This document shows positions 1 to 8,536 of a stretch of DNA of 64,000 bases, in pieces. Below the pieces are notes generated by a model. The model saw only the letters and a list, made by a program, of their open reading frames with translations. It made no database searches and had not been told where the DNA came from. This DNA comes from Caballeronia calidae (lineage in GTDB: Bacteria > Pseudomonadota > Gammaproteobacteria > Burkholderiales > Burkholderiaceae). The stretch covers positions 248,001 through 312,000 of the forward strand of contig NZ_FCOX02000001.1 in assembly GCF_900044055.2 (NCBI RefSeq), read 5' to 3'. Every line of letters starts with the position of its first letter. Positions within the stretch are counted from its first letter, which is position 1. The translations under genes and the position numbers were made by a program.

Positions 1-810
1 AATGTAATGACCTTCCGAAACCGAAATGAGCGGATCGACGAGAATATGCGCGTCGACGATGGCCAGATCGCCCATTTTCCGCGTGCGCAACTCGTGAACT
101 TCGCGCACGCCGGGCGTGCTCAACAAAATGCCGCGCAAATCGTCGGTTGTCGCCTGATCGAGCGCGCGGTCTGAAAGATCCTGTAATGCGTCCCACGCGA
201 ACGTCCATCCCATCTTTCCGATCAAAAATCCGACGACCGCGGCGGCAATCGGATCCAGAATTCGGAAGCCAGCCAGACTGCCGATAATTCCGAGCGTGAC
301 CACAAGCGACGATGCCGCATCCGAGCGCGCATGCCATGCGTTTGCGACGAGCATGGCGGAACGGACCCGTTCGGCTGCGCGCAGCATATAGCGAAAGAGC
401 GCTTCCTTCGAAACGAGGACGATTATCGCGACGGCGAGTGCACCCACTTTCACCGGCGGAATATCCTGAAGGTTGACTATGCGTTCCCCCGCGCGCCACA
501 ACATTCCAGCGCCGACTACAATCAACAATCCGCCGAGGAATAACGAAGCGACCGTTTCATAACGGCTATGACCGTAGTTGTGATCGACATCGGGCGCGGC
601 GGCAGCCTGTCGATTGGCAATCAGAACGATAAAATCGGAGACGAGATCAGCCAGTGAATGGACGCCGTCCGCAATCAATGCCTGAGAGTGCGCCGTAAAG
701 CCGACGATCAGTTGCGCCGCGGTGAGTCCGCTATTTAGCGCAATGCTTGTCCAGGTGGTTCTTCGCGCGACCTCCTGCTTTGCGGCCGCCTGTGCTGTTG
801 AAAGCGACAT
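1..810 (-). CDS. Cation diffusion facilitator (CDF) metal efflux transporter, partial
   Basis: The protein starts with ATG at 810 and runs off the left edge, so about 270 residues are visible. I translated it by hand from the minus strand. The order is that of the CDF family: a first membrane segment, then ADGVHSLADLVSDF, where the Asp/His of the TM2 metal site sit, then a third and fourth membrane segment, then WHARSDAASS carrying the HxxxD half of the site in TM5, and finally the start of the cytosolic C-terminal domain (DAHILVDP). CDF proteins exchange Zn2+, Fe2+, Co2+ or Mn2+ for protons across the inner membrane. The metal cannot be assigned from sequence alone. No strong Shine-Dalgarno precedes the start. 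The gene stands alone, with the H-NS gene downstream of its promoter side. Confidence 0.85.
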   Translation of the reverse strand, partial: MSLSTAQAAAKQEVARRTTWTSIALNSGLTAAQLIVGFTAHSQALIADGVHSLADLVSDFIVLIANRQAAAAPDVDHNYGHSRYETVASLFLGGLLIVVGAGMLWRAGERIVNLQDIPPVKVGALAVAIIVLVSKEALFRYMLRAAERVRSAMLVANAWHARSDAASSLVVTLGIIGSLAGFRILDPIAAAVVGFLIGKMGWTFAWDALQDLSDRALDQATTDDLRGILLSTPGVREVHELRTRKMGDLAIVDAHILVDPLISVSEGHYI

Positions 811-972
811 GTAATTTGAATTGAGCCCGCCATTTCCGCATTTTATCAGCAGTCCAGCCGACGAACATTTACGCGCCCCGACAACATTTCTTACGAATCA
901 GGCACTTGCGGCTGACAGCTAGTCCGCCGGAGTCGCGGCCGTGCGCCCGAAAACATGCCCGCCCAAATGAAG

Positions 973-999
973 AAGGCCGCGTCGAACTGACACGGCCTT
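973..999. terminator. Hairpin terminator downstream of the H-NS gene
   Basis: An 11-bp stem (973-983 and 989-999, one G-U type mismatch) closes a 5-nt loop. A short T run follows on the plus strand and CTTCTT on the minus strand. It lies 26 bases past the stop of the leftward H-NS gene and is probably its terminator. Confidence 0.55.
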
Positions 1000-1025
1000 T
1001 TAATATGTCCGAGAGACTTTCGGAA

Positions 1026-1328
1026 TTACTTGCCGATCAGGAAATTGTCCCGATCTTGCCCGGCAATCCATTTCGGCGGCTTGCCACGGCCCGACCAGGT
1101 GCTGCCGCTTTCCGGGTCGCGATATTTCGGCGCTACGCCGGAACGGCTGCGCGACGCTTTCGCGCCTTTTGCGCTCCGGCCGCCCGCCAGCTCCTGAAGC
1201 GTGATGCCATAATCCGACATTTTCTGCTTGATCTCATTAAGTACTTCGGCGTATTCGCGCGACTTTGCTTCTTCGATCTGACGTTCGAGAGACTCGCGCT
1301 GCGCGAGGAGTTCCTTGTATGAAGGCAT
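1026..1328 (-). CDS. H-NS family nucleoid-associated protein
   Basis: This is a 100-residue protein of the H-NS/BpH3 type. Residues 1-45 are a charged coiled-coil oligomerisation region (KELLAQRESLERQIEEAKS). The middle is a Lys/Arg/Ser linker, and residues 68-90 carry the DNA-binding core YRDPESGSTWSGRGKPPKW, whose TWSGRG loop inserts into the minor groove of AT-rich DNA. The length is normal for the many paralogues in Burkholderiaceae. A good RBS (AGGGAA) lies just upstream of the ATG at 1328. The protein is expected to silence AT-rich and foreign DNA. Which paralogue it is cannot be told. Confidence 0.9.
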   Translation of the reverse strand: MPSYKELLAQRESLERQIEEAKSREYAEVLNEIKQKMSDYGITLQELAGGRSAKGAKASRSRSGVAPKYRDPESGSTWSGRGKPPKWIAGQDRDNFLIGK

Positions 1329-1684
1329 GGCAATTCCCTAAGTGGTTTGCTGACTTGCGAATCGATGCGCTCGCTTTCAGTTATGAGTATAGCCTCGGAC
1401 TGGCACGCAGATTAACACAGATCGGATTATCGCGGCATGTGCGAATTGCCACGCAATAAAAGTTTAGTATCTTTCTTCGTAACAATTGCCGAATATTCCG
1501 AGGTTTAAGGGCGCCGCTGCGCGGACATAAAGACGCCGATCCATCGATCCCAAGACTGCACGATGGCACCGGATGAAAACACCGCAATAAACTCTGCGCC
1601 GAAAATTTCATCCGATGGCAACTTCGCGACGTTCGATTCGAAATCCGTTGAGCCCAAGCGAATTCGGGCCGCACCGGTCGCGTT
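1329..1684. other. Intergenic region upstream of the H-NS gene
   Basis: This holds the promoter region of the leftward H-NS gene. A TATACT -10-like hexamer is readable on the minus strand at 1386-1391, but no convincing -35 sits at 17 bp. I see no credible coding frame or RNA gene in it. Confidence 0.4.
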
Positions 1685-2365
1685 CTATTGAGGCAAAACC
1701 CCGCCTTCGCGCTCAAAACAATCGATAAGCGCCGCCTTCAATTCCTCGAAGGTCGGTTTGGGGTAATCGAACGCAAAACGATTGCGAGCGCCCCCGAGCA
1801 TCAAATCGCAACCATAACGGTCTATCCCCAATAACCTGAGATTCGCGGGACGCTCCGGAAAAGCATCGGAATATTCGCAAAGCTCGGACTCGTCCGCGGC
1901 CGAAAGCGGTTCAAGGGAATCGAGTTCACTGCCGGCAAGCCAGCCCATCGCGCCGAAACCGCCTATATACCGCATGCGTTCCAGCGACATCACCCAGAAC
2001 GAGAAATCGCCGAGTTCCAGATAGCGCTCCGCGTCCGGGTGGTAGCGCAAGTAGCGCCGCGCGAGATCGCCGCTTTCGTCCGGCGCGGCGGGCGCAAAAC
2101 TGCCGAGCATCGTCAGGCGCTGTCCTTCGAGCACGCCGCCCTCCGTCGCATGCGAGACCAGAAAGCCGGCTCGCGCGTCGGCGTGAAGATTGCGCGTGTG
2201 CTCGGCGAGATGGCTGATGAGCAGCATCGGCATATGGCGCGCGGTGAGCGCGAACGGCAGCGCCGTCGGATACGGAAAGCCGCGCGGCTCGCGCGAATGC
2301 GTGGCGAGCGTGCCTTCGGATACGCGATGCAGCAGATGAAGCGGCGCTTGCGACGGAATGTGCAT
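1685..2365 (-). CDS. HugZ-type haem-utilisation / pyridoxamine-phosphate-oxidase-fold protein
   Basis: The predicted protein has 226 residues. It has an N-terminal split-barrel of the pyridoxamine 5'-phosphate oxidase fold (GFPYPTALPFAL, then the LISHLAEHTRNLHADARAGF strand-turn segment) and a C-terminal DUF2470-like half (IDRYGCDLMLGG followed by RFAFDYPKPTFEELKAALID). This is the layout of the HugZ family, which binds haem and in some members cleaves it to release iron. I chose the ATG at 2365 because homologous sequence begins there; an upstream in-frame extension to 2473 would overlap the promoter region of the divergent transporter. Whether it degrades haem or binds another ligand is not decided by sequence. 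Confidence 0.75.
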   Translation of the reverse strand: MHIPSQAPLHLLHRVSEGTLATHSREPRGFPYPTALPFALTARHMPMLLISHLAEHTRNLHADARAGFLVSHATEGGVLEGQRLTMLGSFAPAAPDESGDLARRYLRYHPDAERYLELGDFSFWVMSLERMRYIGGFGAMGWLAGSELDSLEPLSAADESELCEYSDAFPERPANLRLLGIDRYGCDLMLGGARNRFAFDYPKPTFEELKAALIDCFEREGGVLPQ

Positions 2366-2521
2366 CCGGGCCTCGTGCGTTCGTGAATGATCGATCGATG
2401 GTAATGCAGCGTGTCCGAGCGTGTCTCCTGGCCGTTCGATAGAATCGAAAGCCTTCGCGCCCGATGGCATCATCTCCCGTTTTCTCGCATTTCACGCAAC
2501 CTATCAACAACGGCCTCTTCC

Positions 2522-3745
2522 GTGTCCGACTCGACCACCGCTTCCTCCGCCCGCGAGTCCAATCCGACGCTCGCGCTGCATCGCAGCCTTCCGCGCGCCA
2601 CGCGCGCCCGCGCCCGTTACGCGACCATGGCCGTATTCTTCATCGCGGGCATGATGTACGCGTCGTGGGGCGTGCACGTGCCGACCGTGCGCGACAAGTT
2701 CGCGCTGAGCCCTGGCATGCTCTCGTTCGCGCTCCTCGCGGTCGCGGGCGGCTCCATCTTCGCGATGCTCACTACCGGTTCATGGATCGCACGCGCCGGC
2801 ACGCGTACCGCCTGCATGGCGGGCGGCATCACGATGATGCTCTGCGGCTCGCTGATTCTCGTGACGCCGTCGTACTGGCTGCTGCTGATCGTGCTCGCGA
2901 TCTTCGGCTTCGGCATGGCGACGCTCGATGTCGCGATGAACGCCGAGGCGAGCGCGGTCGAGCAGGCATTGGCGCAGCCGATCATGTCGTCGCTGCACGG
3001 CATGTTCAGTATCGGCGGGATGGCGGGCGCGGCGGCGGGCGGCGCACTGCTCGCGCACGGGCTCGCGCCCGCCGCGCATCTCGCGCTCGCCTCGGGCGTA
3101 AGTCTGCTCGTGCTTCTGGTTTCGATGCCCTCGGTATTGCCGCACGTGCCGCATCACGACGAGCACGCGAAGGCGTCGTCGTCGAACCGGTGGCGCTCCG
3201 GCGCGCTATGGGCGCTCGGCGGCCTCGCGCTGATCGCGCTGATTGCGGAGGGCGCGATGTATGACTGGGCCACGGTCTATATGCGCGATGTCGTGGAGGC
3301 CACGCCTTCGGTATCGAGCGCGGCCTACGCGGCGTTCTCCGGCGGCATGGCGGCCGGGCGCTTCGGCGGCGACGCGGTGCGCGCGCGCTTCGGCGCGCCG
3401 CAACTGATTTTCGGCAGCGCGGGGCTCGCGTTCGTCGGTATGGTGATGGCGCTCGTGCTGCCGAACACCATCGTCACGATGACCGGCTTCACGCTGATGG
3501 GCCTCGGCCTCGCGAACATGATGCCGGTGCTGTTCGCGGCGGCCGCGCGCGTCGAAGGCGTGACGGCGGCCGAAGGGCTGGCCCAGGTTGCGGGGCTCGC
3601 GTACTTCGGTCTGCTGTTCGGGCCGGTGCTGATCGGCGGCGTCGCGCAGATCAGCAATCTGCCGATCGGCCTGTGCGTCGTCGCGGCGTGCTGCCTGATC
3701 ATCACGGTGATCGGACCGCGCATTCTCAGGCGCCTGAAGATATGA
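2522..3745 (+). CDS. MFS transporter, YbjJ-like
   Basis: A 12-helix major facilitator of about 407 residues. The first helix begins at MAVFFIAGMMYASWGVHVP and the loop 2-3 signature region is GSWIARAGTRT. The sequence resembles the YbjJ/fucose-permease-like branch, whose substrates are mostly unknown. The start is uncertain. The frame is open from 2411, but the GTG at 2522 gives the compact N-terminus VSDSTTASSARESN that I expect, without running through the shared promoter with the divergent hugZ-like gene. A strong terminator follows immediately after the stop. Confidence 0.75.
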   Translation: MSDSTTASSARESNPTLALHRSLPRATRARARYATMAVFFIAGMMYASWGVHVPTVRDKFALSPGMLSFALLAVAGGSIFAMLTTGSWIARAGTRTACMAGGITMMLCGSLILVTPSYWLLLIVLAIFGFGMATLDVAMNAEASAVEQALAQPIMSSLHGMFSIGGMAGAAAGGALLAHGLAPAAHLALASGVSLLVLLVSMPSVLPHVPHHDEHAKASSSNRWRSGALWALGGLALIALIAEGAMYDWATVYMRDVVEATPSVSSAAYAAFSGGMAAGRFGGDAVRARFGAPQLIFGSAGLAFVGMVMALVLPNTIVTMTGFTLMGLGLANMMPVLFAAAARVEGVTAAEGLAQVAGLAYFGLLFGPVLIGGVAQISNLPIGLCVVAACCLIITVIGPRILRRLKI

Positions 3746-3780
3746 AAAAGCGCGCGGCCCTTTCGGAACCGCGCGCTTTT
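3746..3780. terminator. Bidirectional intrinsic terminator
   Basis: A perfect 12-bp stem AAAAGCGCGCGG (3746-3757) pairs with 3769-3780 around an 11-nt loop. It has A and T runs on both sides, so it can terminate the MFS gene and the leftward livK-like gene that converge here. Confidence 0.85.
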
Positions 3781-3806
3781 CCGGACTTCGGAAAGCCCGA
3801 AGAAAA

Positions 3807-4952
3807 TTACATCTTCACGACGTCGAGCAGGGTCTTCTTGCCCTTCTTGTAGTCGTACAGCGAGATCACGCCGTGCTTCAGATCGCCCTTCGAATCGAAG
3901 GAGGTCTGGCCGATCACGCCCTTGTAGTCCGTGTTCGGCATTGCGGCGAGGATCTTGGCCGGATCGACCGAGTTCGCGCGCTTCATCGCGTCGACGATGA
4001 TATACACCGCGTCATACGTGAACGGCGCGTAGATCTGGATCGGCTGGCCGAAGCGCTTCTGGAACTTGGCGCCGAATGCCGCGCCGCCTTCCATCTTCTC
4101 GAGCGCCATGCCTGCTTCCGAGCACACGACGTTGTCGGTCGCGTCGCCGGCGAGATCAGCCAGCTTTTCCGTGCAGACGCCGTCGCCCGCGAGAACCTTC
4201 GCGCGCAGGCCGAGCTGCTTCGCCTGCTTCGCGAACGGGCCGCCCGTTGCGTCCATGCCGCCGTACATCACGGCGTCCGGGTTTTCGCCCTTGATCTTGG
4301 TCAGAATCGCGCGGAAGTCGACAGCCTTGTCGTTCGTCGCGTCATGCGAGATCACCTTCAGGCCGAGCGCCTTGGCGGTCTTCTCGAACTCGTTCGCGAG
4401 ACCCTGGCCGTAAGCGGTCGAGTCGTCGACGACGGCGACGGTCTTCACCTTCAGGCTCTTTGCTGCGTAGTTGGCGAGCGCCGGGCCTTGCTGCGCATCG
4501 GTCGCGACGACGCGGTACGTCGTCTTGAAGCCTTGCTGCGTGTAGGCCGGGTTCGTTGCCGACGGGGAGATCTGGACGATGCCCGCATCGCTGTAGATCT
4601 TCGATGCCGGGATCGACGTGCCGGAGTTCAGGTGACCGACGACCGCGACGACCTTGTCGTCGACGAGCTTCTGCGCGACCTGCGTGGCGGTACGCGGGTC
4701 GGCGGCGTCATCTTGCGGGTCCAGTTGCAGCGTGATCTTCTCGCCACCGATCGTGAGGCCCTTGGCGTTGATCTCTTCGACTGCGAGCCGCGCGCCGTTT
4801 TCGTTATCCTTGCCCAGGTGAGCAATGCCGCCGGTCAGCGGAGCGACGTGACCGATCTTGACGACCTGGTCGGCTGCTGCGGTCGTTGCCAACGTAGCGA
4901 ACAGCACGGCTGCGGCGCTGATCGGCAACAGTTTGTGAAGCTTGGTGTTCAT
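3807..4952 (-). CDS. Branched-chain amino acid ABC transporter substrate-binding protein (LivK/LivJ-like)
   Basis: A 381-residue periplasmic binding protein. Residues 1-27 are a signal peptide (MNTKLHKLLPISAAAVLF, cleavage near AAA-DQ). The mature part opens with VVKIGHVAPLTGGIAHLGKDNENGA, typical of type I Liv-family receptors, and keeps the SATNPAYT and VAVVDDSTAYGQG segments that line the ligand cleft. The start at 4952 has a clear RBS (GGAGAC). No permease (LivH/M) or ATPase (LivG/F) gene adjoins it, so it must work with a transporter encoded elsewhere. The ligand is leucine/isoleucine/valine by family, but related proteins bind other amino acids or amides. Confidence 0.9.
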   Translation of the reverse strand: MNTKLHKLLPISAAAVLFATLATTAAADQVVKIGHVAPLTGGIAHLGKDNENGARLAVEEINAKGLTIGGEKITLQLDPQDDAADPRTATQVAQKLVDDKVVAVVGHLNSGTSIPASKIYSDAGIVQISPSATNPAYTQQGFKTTYRVVATDAQQGPALANYAAKSLKVKTVAVVDDSTAYGQGLANEFEKTAKALGLKVISHDATNDKAVDFRAILTKIKGENPDAVMYGGMDATGGPFAKQAKQLGLRAKVLAGDGVCTEKLADLAGDATDNVVCSEAGMALEKMEGGAAFGAKFQKRFGQPIQIYAPFTYDAVYIIVDAMKRANSVDPAKILAAMPNTDYKGVIGQTSFDSKGDLKHGVISLYDYKKGKKTLLDVVKM

Positions 4953-5494
4953 GTAAGTCTCCAGTTTCGGTCCCAAAAACAACGTAATCGCCCTGTGCCC
5001 CGTCTTTCATCACGATCGCTCAGTCCCGTGGACGACCACGCCGGATGCATCGTCATGCACTTGGCAAGTCCTTCCGGCAGGCCATTTGTGACGGCCGCCG
5101 TCCGCACTGCGCGCAAGTGTAGGGTTGTCAAATTAATTTAGGGAAGTTTTTTAAGATACTGGTGTCACTACCAATTAGCGGCCAGTTGTGATGCGCCGCC
5201 GTTTGTGGTGGCGTTTCCGCGAAGACGCCCTGTACATGCGGGTTTCCGCGACATGGCCACGCAAAGGTTTGGCCTTCGTTCAAGTTTGACTGACGCGCGC
5301 CGATAATCGCGGCTCCCCAACATCATTAGCCTGTTTTTTAAAGCCTGCTTTTAGCTTGCGTTTAGATTGGCGCCTCTAAAATCCCCTCGCGCGTCAAACG
5401 GCGTGCCACGCTCCGCGCAGGCCTTCAGGGCGACTGAAAGGGAAAGCTGGCACACTCGCCGGCCAACCTTTGCACAAACACAAGGAGTTTCGCC
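4953..5494. other. Long intergenic region between livK-like and dienelactone hydrolase genes
   Basis: The two genes are divergent, so this carries both promoters. The block around 5125-5160 is AT-rich, with a TTGTCA hexamer at 5125-5130. No complete promoter, coding frame or RNA gene is convincing. The length is unusual for this compact chromosome and fits a regulated transporter gene. Confidence 0.35.
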
Positions 5495-6199
5495 GTGACC
5501 GTATCCGTGACTTCCCGCTGGATCGACATTCCCGCCGATGGCGGCAGCTTCCAGGGCTATCTCGCGTTGCCGAAGACGGGCACCGGGCCCGCCGTGATCA
5601 TCCTGCAGGAAATCTTCGGCGTGAATGGCCACATCCGCAGCGTCGCCGATCAATACGCCGCCGATGGCTACGTCGCGCTCGCGCCGGACGTTTTCTGGCG
5701 CACGCAGCCGCGCGTCGAGCTGGGATACGAAGGCGCGGATCGCGAGAAGGCGATGGAACTGCTGCAAAAGACGAAGCTGGATGCCGCGGTCGCGGATGTC
5801 GGCGCGGCAGCCAAGGCGCTGCGCGCGCTGCCGGAGGTGACGGGCAAGGTTGCAGCGATCGGCTATTGCTTCGGCGGCCGGCTCGCGTATCTCGCGGCGG
5901 CGCAAGGTTCCGTGGATCTCGGAGTGGCCTACTACGGCGGCGGCATTCAGAACGCGCTCGACAAGGCCGATCAGGTTAAGGTGCCGATGCAGTTCCACTA
6001 CGGCGAACTCGACGCGCACATTCCCGCCGATGCAGTGGATGCCGTGCGTCAGAAATTCGCGGGCCGCAAGGACTCCGAGCTATACGTTTACGCTCAGGCC
6101 GATCACGGCTTCAACTGCGGCGATCGCGCGTCGTACCACGCAAAGGCATCGGCGCTCGCGCACGGCCGAACGCTGACCTTCCTCGGTGAGCATCTGTAA
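5495..6199 (+). CDS. Dienelactone hydrolase family protein
   Basis: A 234-residue alpha/beta hydrolase. The nucleophile elbow is GYCFGG with Cys125, the acid is Asp173 in GELDAHIP, and the base is His204 in QADHGF; this Cys-Asp-His triad defines the dienelactone hydrolase family. Glu39 in LQEIFGV is the conserved residue that masks the cysteine in the resting enzyme. Family members open lactone rings in chlorocatechol degradation, but many are stand-alone esterases of unknown substrate. No catabolic genes adjoin this one. The start is GTG at 5495, supported by AAGGAG at 5482-5487. Confidence 0.9.
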   Translation: MTVSVTSRWIDIPADGGSFQGYLALPKTGTGPAVIILQEIFGVNGHIRSVADQYAADGYVALAPDVFWRTQPRVELGYEGADREKAMELLQKTKLDAAVADVGAAAKALRALPEVTGKVAAIGYCFGGRLAYLAAAQGSVDLGVAYYGGGIQNALDKADQVKVPMQFHYGELDAHIPADAVDAVRQKFAGRKDSELYVYAQADHGFNCGDRASYHAKASALAHGRTLTFLGEHL

Positions 6200-6241
6200 T
6201 AGAAGAACCGCGGGGCGAGCGCGCGTCGGGTGCCGCGCTCG

Positions 6242-6424
6242 CTATATCAGCGCAGGCAGCCCTTCCACGAGCAGGAAAGCGGCGAGCACGCCCAGAAGCG
6301 CGCCGAATACACGCAGCACGTTGTTCTTGAAGTGCGTCGCGCAGGGAATGGCCCCGAGAAACAGCGCGCCCGCAAGCGCCATCGGGATGATCAGAATAAA
6401 GTCGCCGATCGTGAAGTACGTCAT
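6242..6424 (-). CDS. Small two-helix membrane protein, unknown function
   Basis: A 60-residue hydrophobic protein. Residues 5-25 (IGDFILIIPMALAGALFLGAI) and 37-57 (VLRVFGALLGVLAAFLLVEGL) look like two membrane helices joined by a short basic loop containing one Cys. The ATG at 6424 is preceded by GGGAG at good spacing, which is why I prefer it to the longer upstream frame. It is convergent with the hydrolase gene. I do not recognise a family. Confidence 0.6.
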   Translation of the reverse strand: MTYFTIGDFILIIPMALAGALFLGAIPCATHFKNNVLRVFGALLGVLAAFLLVEGLPALI

Positions 6425-6650
6425 AGTGCGTCTCCCATCGTCCTGCTTCTGGCTGCGATCGTCGCGCGCTGACAAGCTGCATCGACGATTCGAGTATAGG
6501 CCGCTCGATGCGAGCCGTCGGGGCATCTTCGTGCGATGGGAGACTCACTCGACGTACGAAATCGTTGCGCAACAAGGGCTTGGACGCGCCCGCTATTAAG
6601 CGAGCACGTAAAAACCCTTAGATTCGTCGTATTTCAATTCGCTTTCTAAA

Positions 6651-7913
6651 TTAGGCGACGGCAGCGCGTTCGCGCCGGTCGAGCCACGCCGCGCCCGCCA
6701 GCCCGACGAGCAGCAGCGCGCCGATCAGCCCCGCCACGCCCGGCCAACCGAACGCGGTCCAGAAGTGACCGCCGTAGGACCCGATCAGACTCGACCCGAT
6801 GTAATACGCGAGAAGATAAAGCGCGGCAGCCTGCCCTTTCGCCTGCGCGGCGAGCCGCCCGACCCAGCCGCTCGCGACCGAATGCCCGGCGAAGAAGCCG
6901 AAGGTCAGGCACGCGATACCCGCGATGATCACCGCCAGCGAGCTCGACAAGGTCAGCGCGATGCCGAGCATCATCAGGACGAGGCTCGCAATGAGCACGC
7001 GGCCGCGCCCGAAGGCATCGGCCAGCTTGCCGGACCACGGTGACGCGACGACGCCCGTCAGATACACGGTGAAAATCGCGCCGATCTGCGTCTGGTTCAG
7101 CCGGAACGGCGCACCGAGCAGCCGATAGCCGACGTAGTTATAGAGCGTGACGAAGCTGCCCATCAGCACGAAGCCGATGAGGAACAGAAACGGCAAGCCG
7201 CCATGCCGCAGATGCCCGCCGAGCGAGCGACGATGATGCGCGAACCCGACGCCGCGTCGAGGCTTGAAGCGCCGCGATGGCGGCAGGAGCGAGCGAAACG
7301 CGAGTGTGGCGAGCAGGCCGAGCAACCCGATTCCGGCGATCGCGACGCGCCAGCCGAACAGATCCGCGAGGATGCCGCTGATCACGCGCCCCGCCATGCC
7401 GCCGATGGCCGTCCCGCCGACATAGAGGCCCATCGCGAGACCGAGCCCTTCGGGATGCACTTCCTCGGCGAGATAAGCCATCGCAACGGCAGGCACGCCG
7501 CCGAGCGCGAAACCTTCGAGCGCGCGCACGACGAGCAGCGCGTGCCAGTCCGGCAGCGCGGCGGCGACGACCGTCAGCACCGACGACGCGAGCAGCGACA
7601 TCGTCATCAGCCGATGGCGGCTCCAGCTTTCCGAGACGAAGCCCGCGATGAAAATGGCGATCGCAAGCGCGGCCGTGCTCACCGACACCGTCAGCGCGCT
7701 GACTGCCGGACTGACGCCGAACGCCTTCGTGAACTCGGGAAGCAGCGGCTGCACGCAATACAGCAGCGAAAAGGTCGCATAACCGGCGAACAGCAGCGCA
7801 AGCGAAGCGCGCCAGTAAGCGCGCGAGCCGCGTTCGAGATACGGCACGGCATCGGCGGCACGGTTTGCGCTACCTTCGGAATTCGGGCGCTGCGGCGCCG
7901 ATGAAGCGTTCAC
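6651..7913 (-). CDS. MFS transporter, YnfM-like
   Basis: A 12-helix MFS protein of about 420 residues. The TM1 region reads FAGYATFSLLYCVQPLLPEF, typical of the YnfM/arabinose-efflux-like branch; motif A lies in FVSESWSRHRLMTMS, and the TM5 antiporter-like segment is LYVGGTAIGGMAGR. The frame is open from 7943, but the GTG at 7913 has a well-spaced GGAGA and gives a short hydrophilic N-terminus. The exported compound is unknown. It is transcribed alone, with a 328-base promoter region upstream. Confidence 0.85.
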   Translation of the reverse strand: MNASSAPQRPNSEGSANRAADAVPYLERGSRAYWRASLALLFAGYATFSLLYCVQPLLPEFTKAFGVSPAVSALTVSVSTAALAIAIFIAGFVSESWSRHRLMTMSLLASSVLTVVAAALPDWHALLVVRALEGFALGGVPAVAMAYLAEEVHPEGLGLAMGLYVGGTAIGGMAGRVISGILADLFGWRVAIAGIGLLGLLATLAFRSLLPPSRRFKPRRGVGFAHHRRSLGGHLRHGGLPFLFLIGFVLMGSFVTLYNYVGYRLLGAPFRLNQTQIGAIFTVYLTGVVASPWSGKLADAFGRGRVLIASLVLMMLGIALTLSSSLAVIIAGIACLTFGFFAGHSVASGWVGRLAAQAKGQAAALYLLAYYIGSSLIGSYGGHFWTAFGWPGVAGLIGALLLVGLAGAAWLDRRERAAVA

Positions 7914-8241
7914 GAATGAAGTCTCCGCTGAAAAACCCTCCACGATACGCCGATCCTAAGGGTTTTGCCTTAATGCGCGAGGCACTTTCGGACGACGATC
8001 ACCGAGTAATTACTGCCATGCGTCTGCGATCGGCAACACAACTGGGCGATTGGCATCGCGCCGACGCGCCGCGATGCGCTAAAGTAAGAGCACAATCGTT
8101 CATGAAAGCCGCGTATGTCGCGCTTCCCGCAATAAAAATGCGGCGAAAAAGTCTGGTGCACGAGCCGTGAAAAGCCTGTGCTTGGTGAAATATATTTGAC
8201 CGGCGTCACATCCTCAGCCGGCGTTGAAACGGGGATTCATC
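7914..8241. other. Intergenic region between divergent genes
   Basis: This is the promoter region shared by the leftward MFS gene and the rightward small gene. It includes a moderately AT-rich patch at 8120-8210. I see no coding frame with a plausible ribosome-binding site, and no structured RNA. Confidence 0.3.
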
Positions 8242-8454
8242 ATGCAAATCGGTTCGATTGTCCGCTCCGTGCATATTGCCGTGCCTCAAGGCGCGCGCGG
8301 CATCGTCATGCGCATTCTCGGCGACATGGCGATGGTCGCCTGGTACGCGGGCGAGCCCGGCGTGACCAAGTTGCTCAATACGGAGCCGTTCTTTCTCGAA
8401 GACCTGATCGATACGGGCGACGTCGTGCGTCCTTCGAATACGGTCGTACATTGA
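8242..8454 (+). CDS. Conserved-looking small protein, unknown function
   Basis: A 70-residue soluble protein beginning MQIGSIVRSVHIAVPQGARG. It has a regular beta-strand-like pattern and no membrane segment. The ATG at 8242 is preceded by GGGGA at 7-8 bases; an in-frame ATG at 8224 lacks this. The pattern (Val/Ile-rich strands, Gly turns, a C-terminal DTGDVVRPSNTV) suggests a small beta-barrel fold, but I do not recognise the family. It lies 82 bases upstream of srkA on the same strand and may be co-transcribed. Confidence 0.6.
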   Translation: MQIGSIVRSVHIAVPQGARGIVMRILGDMAMVAWYAGEPGVTKLLNTEPFFLEDLIDTGDVVRPSNTVVH

Positions 8455-8536
8455 GAAGCAGCAATGAGCGGCGTTAAACAGCGCGCCGGGTCGATGCGCT
8501 GATGCCGTCCGCGCGAAGGCGCGGCACAATGCCGGG

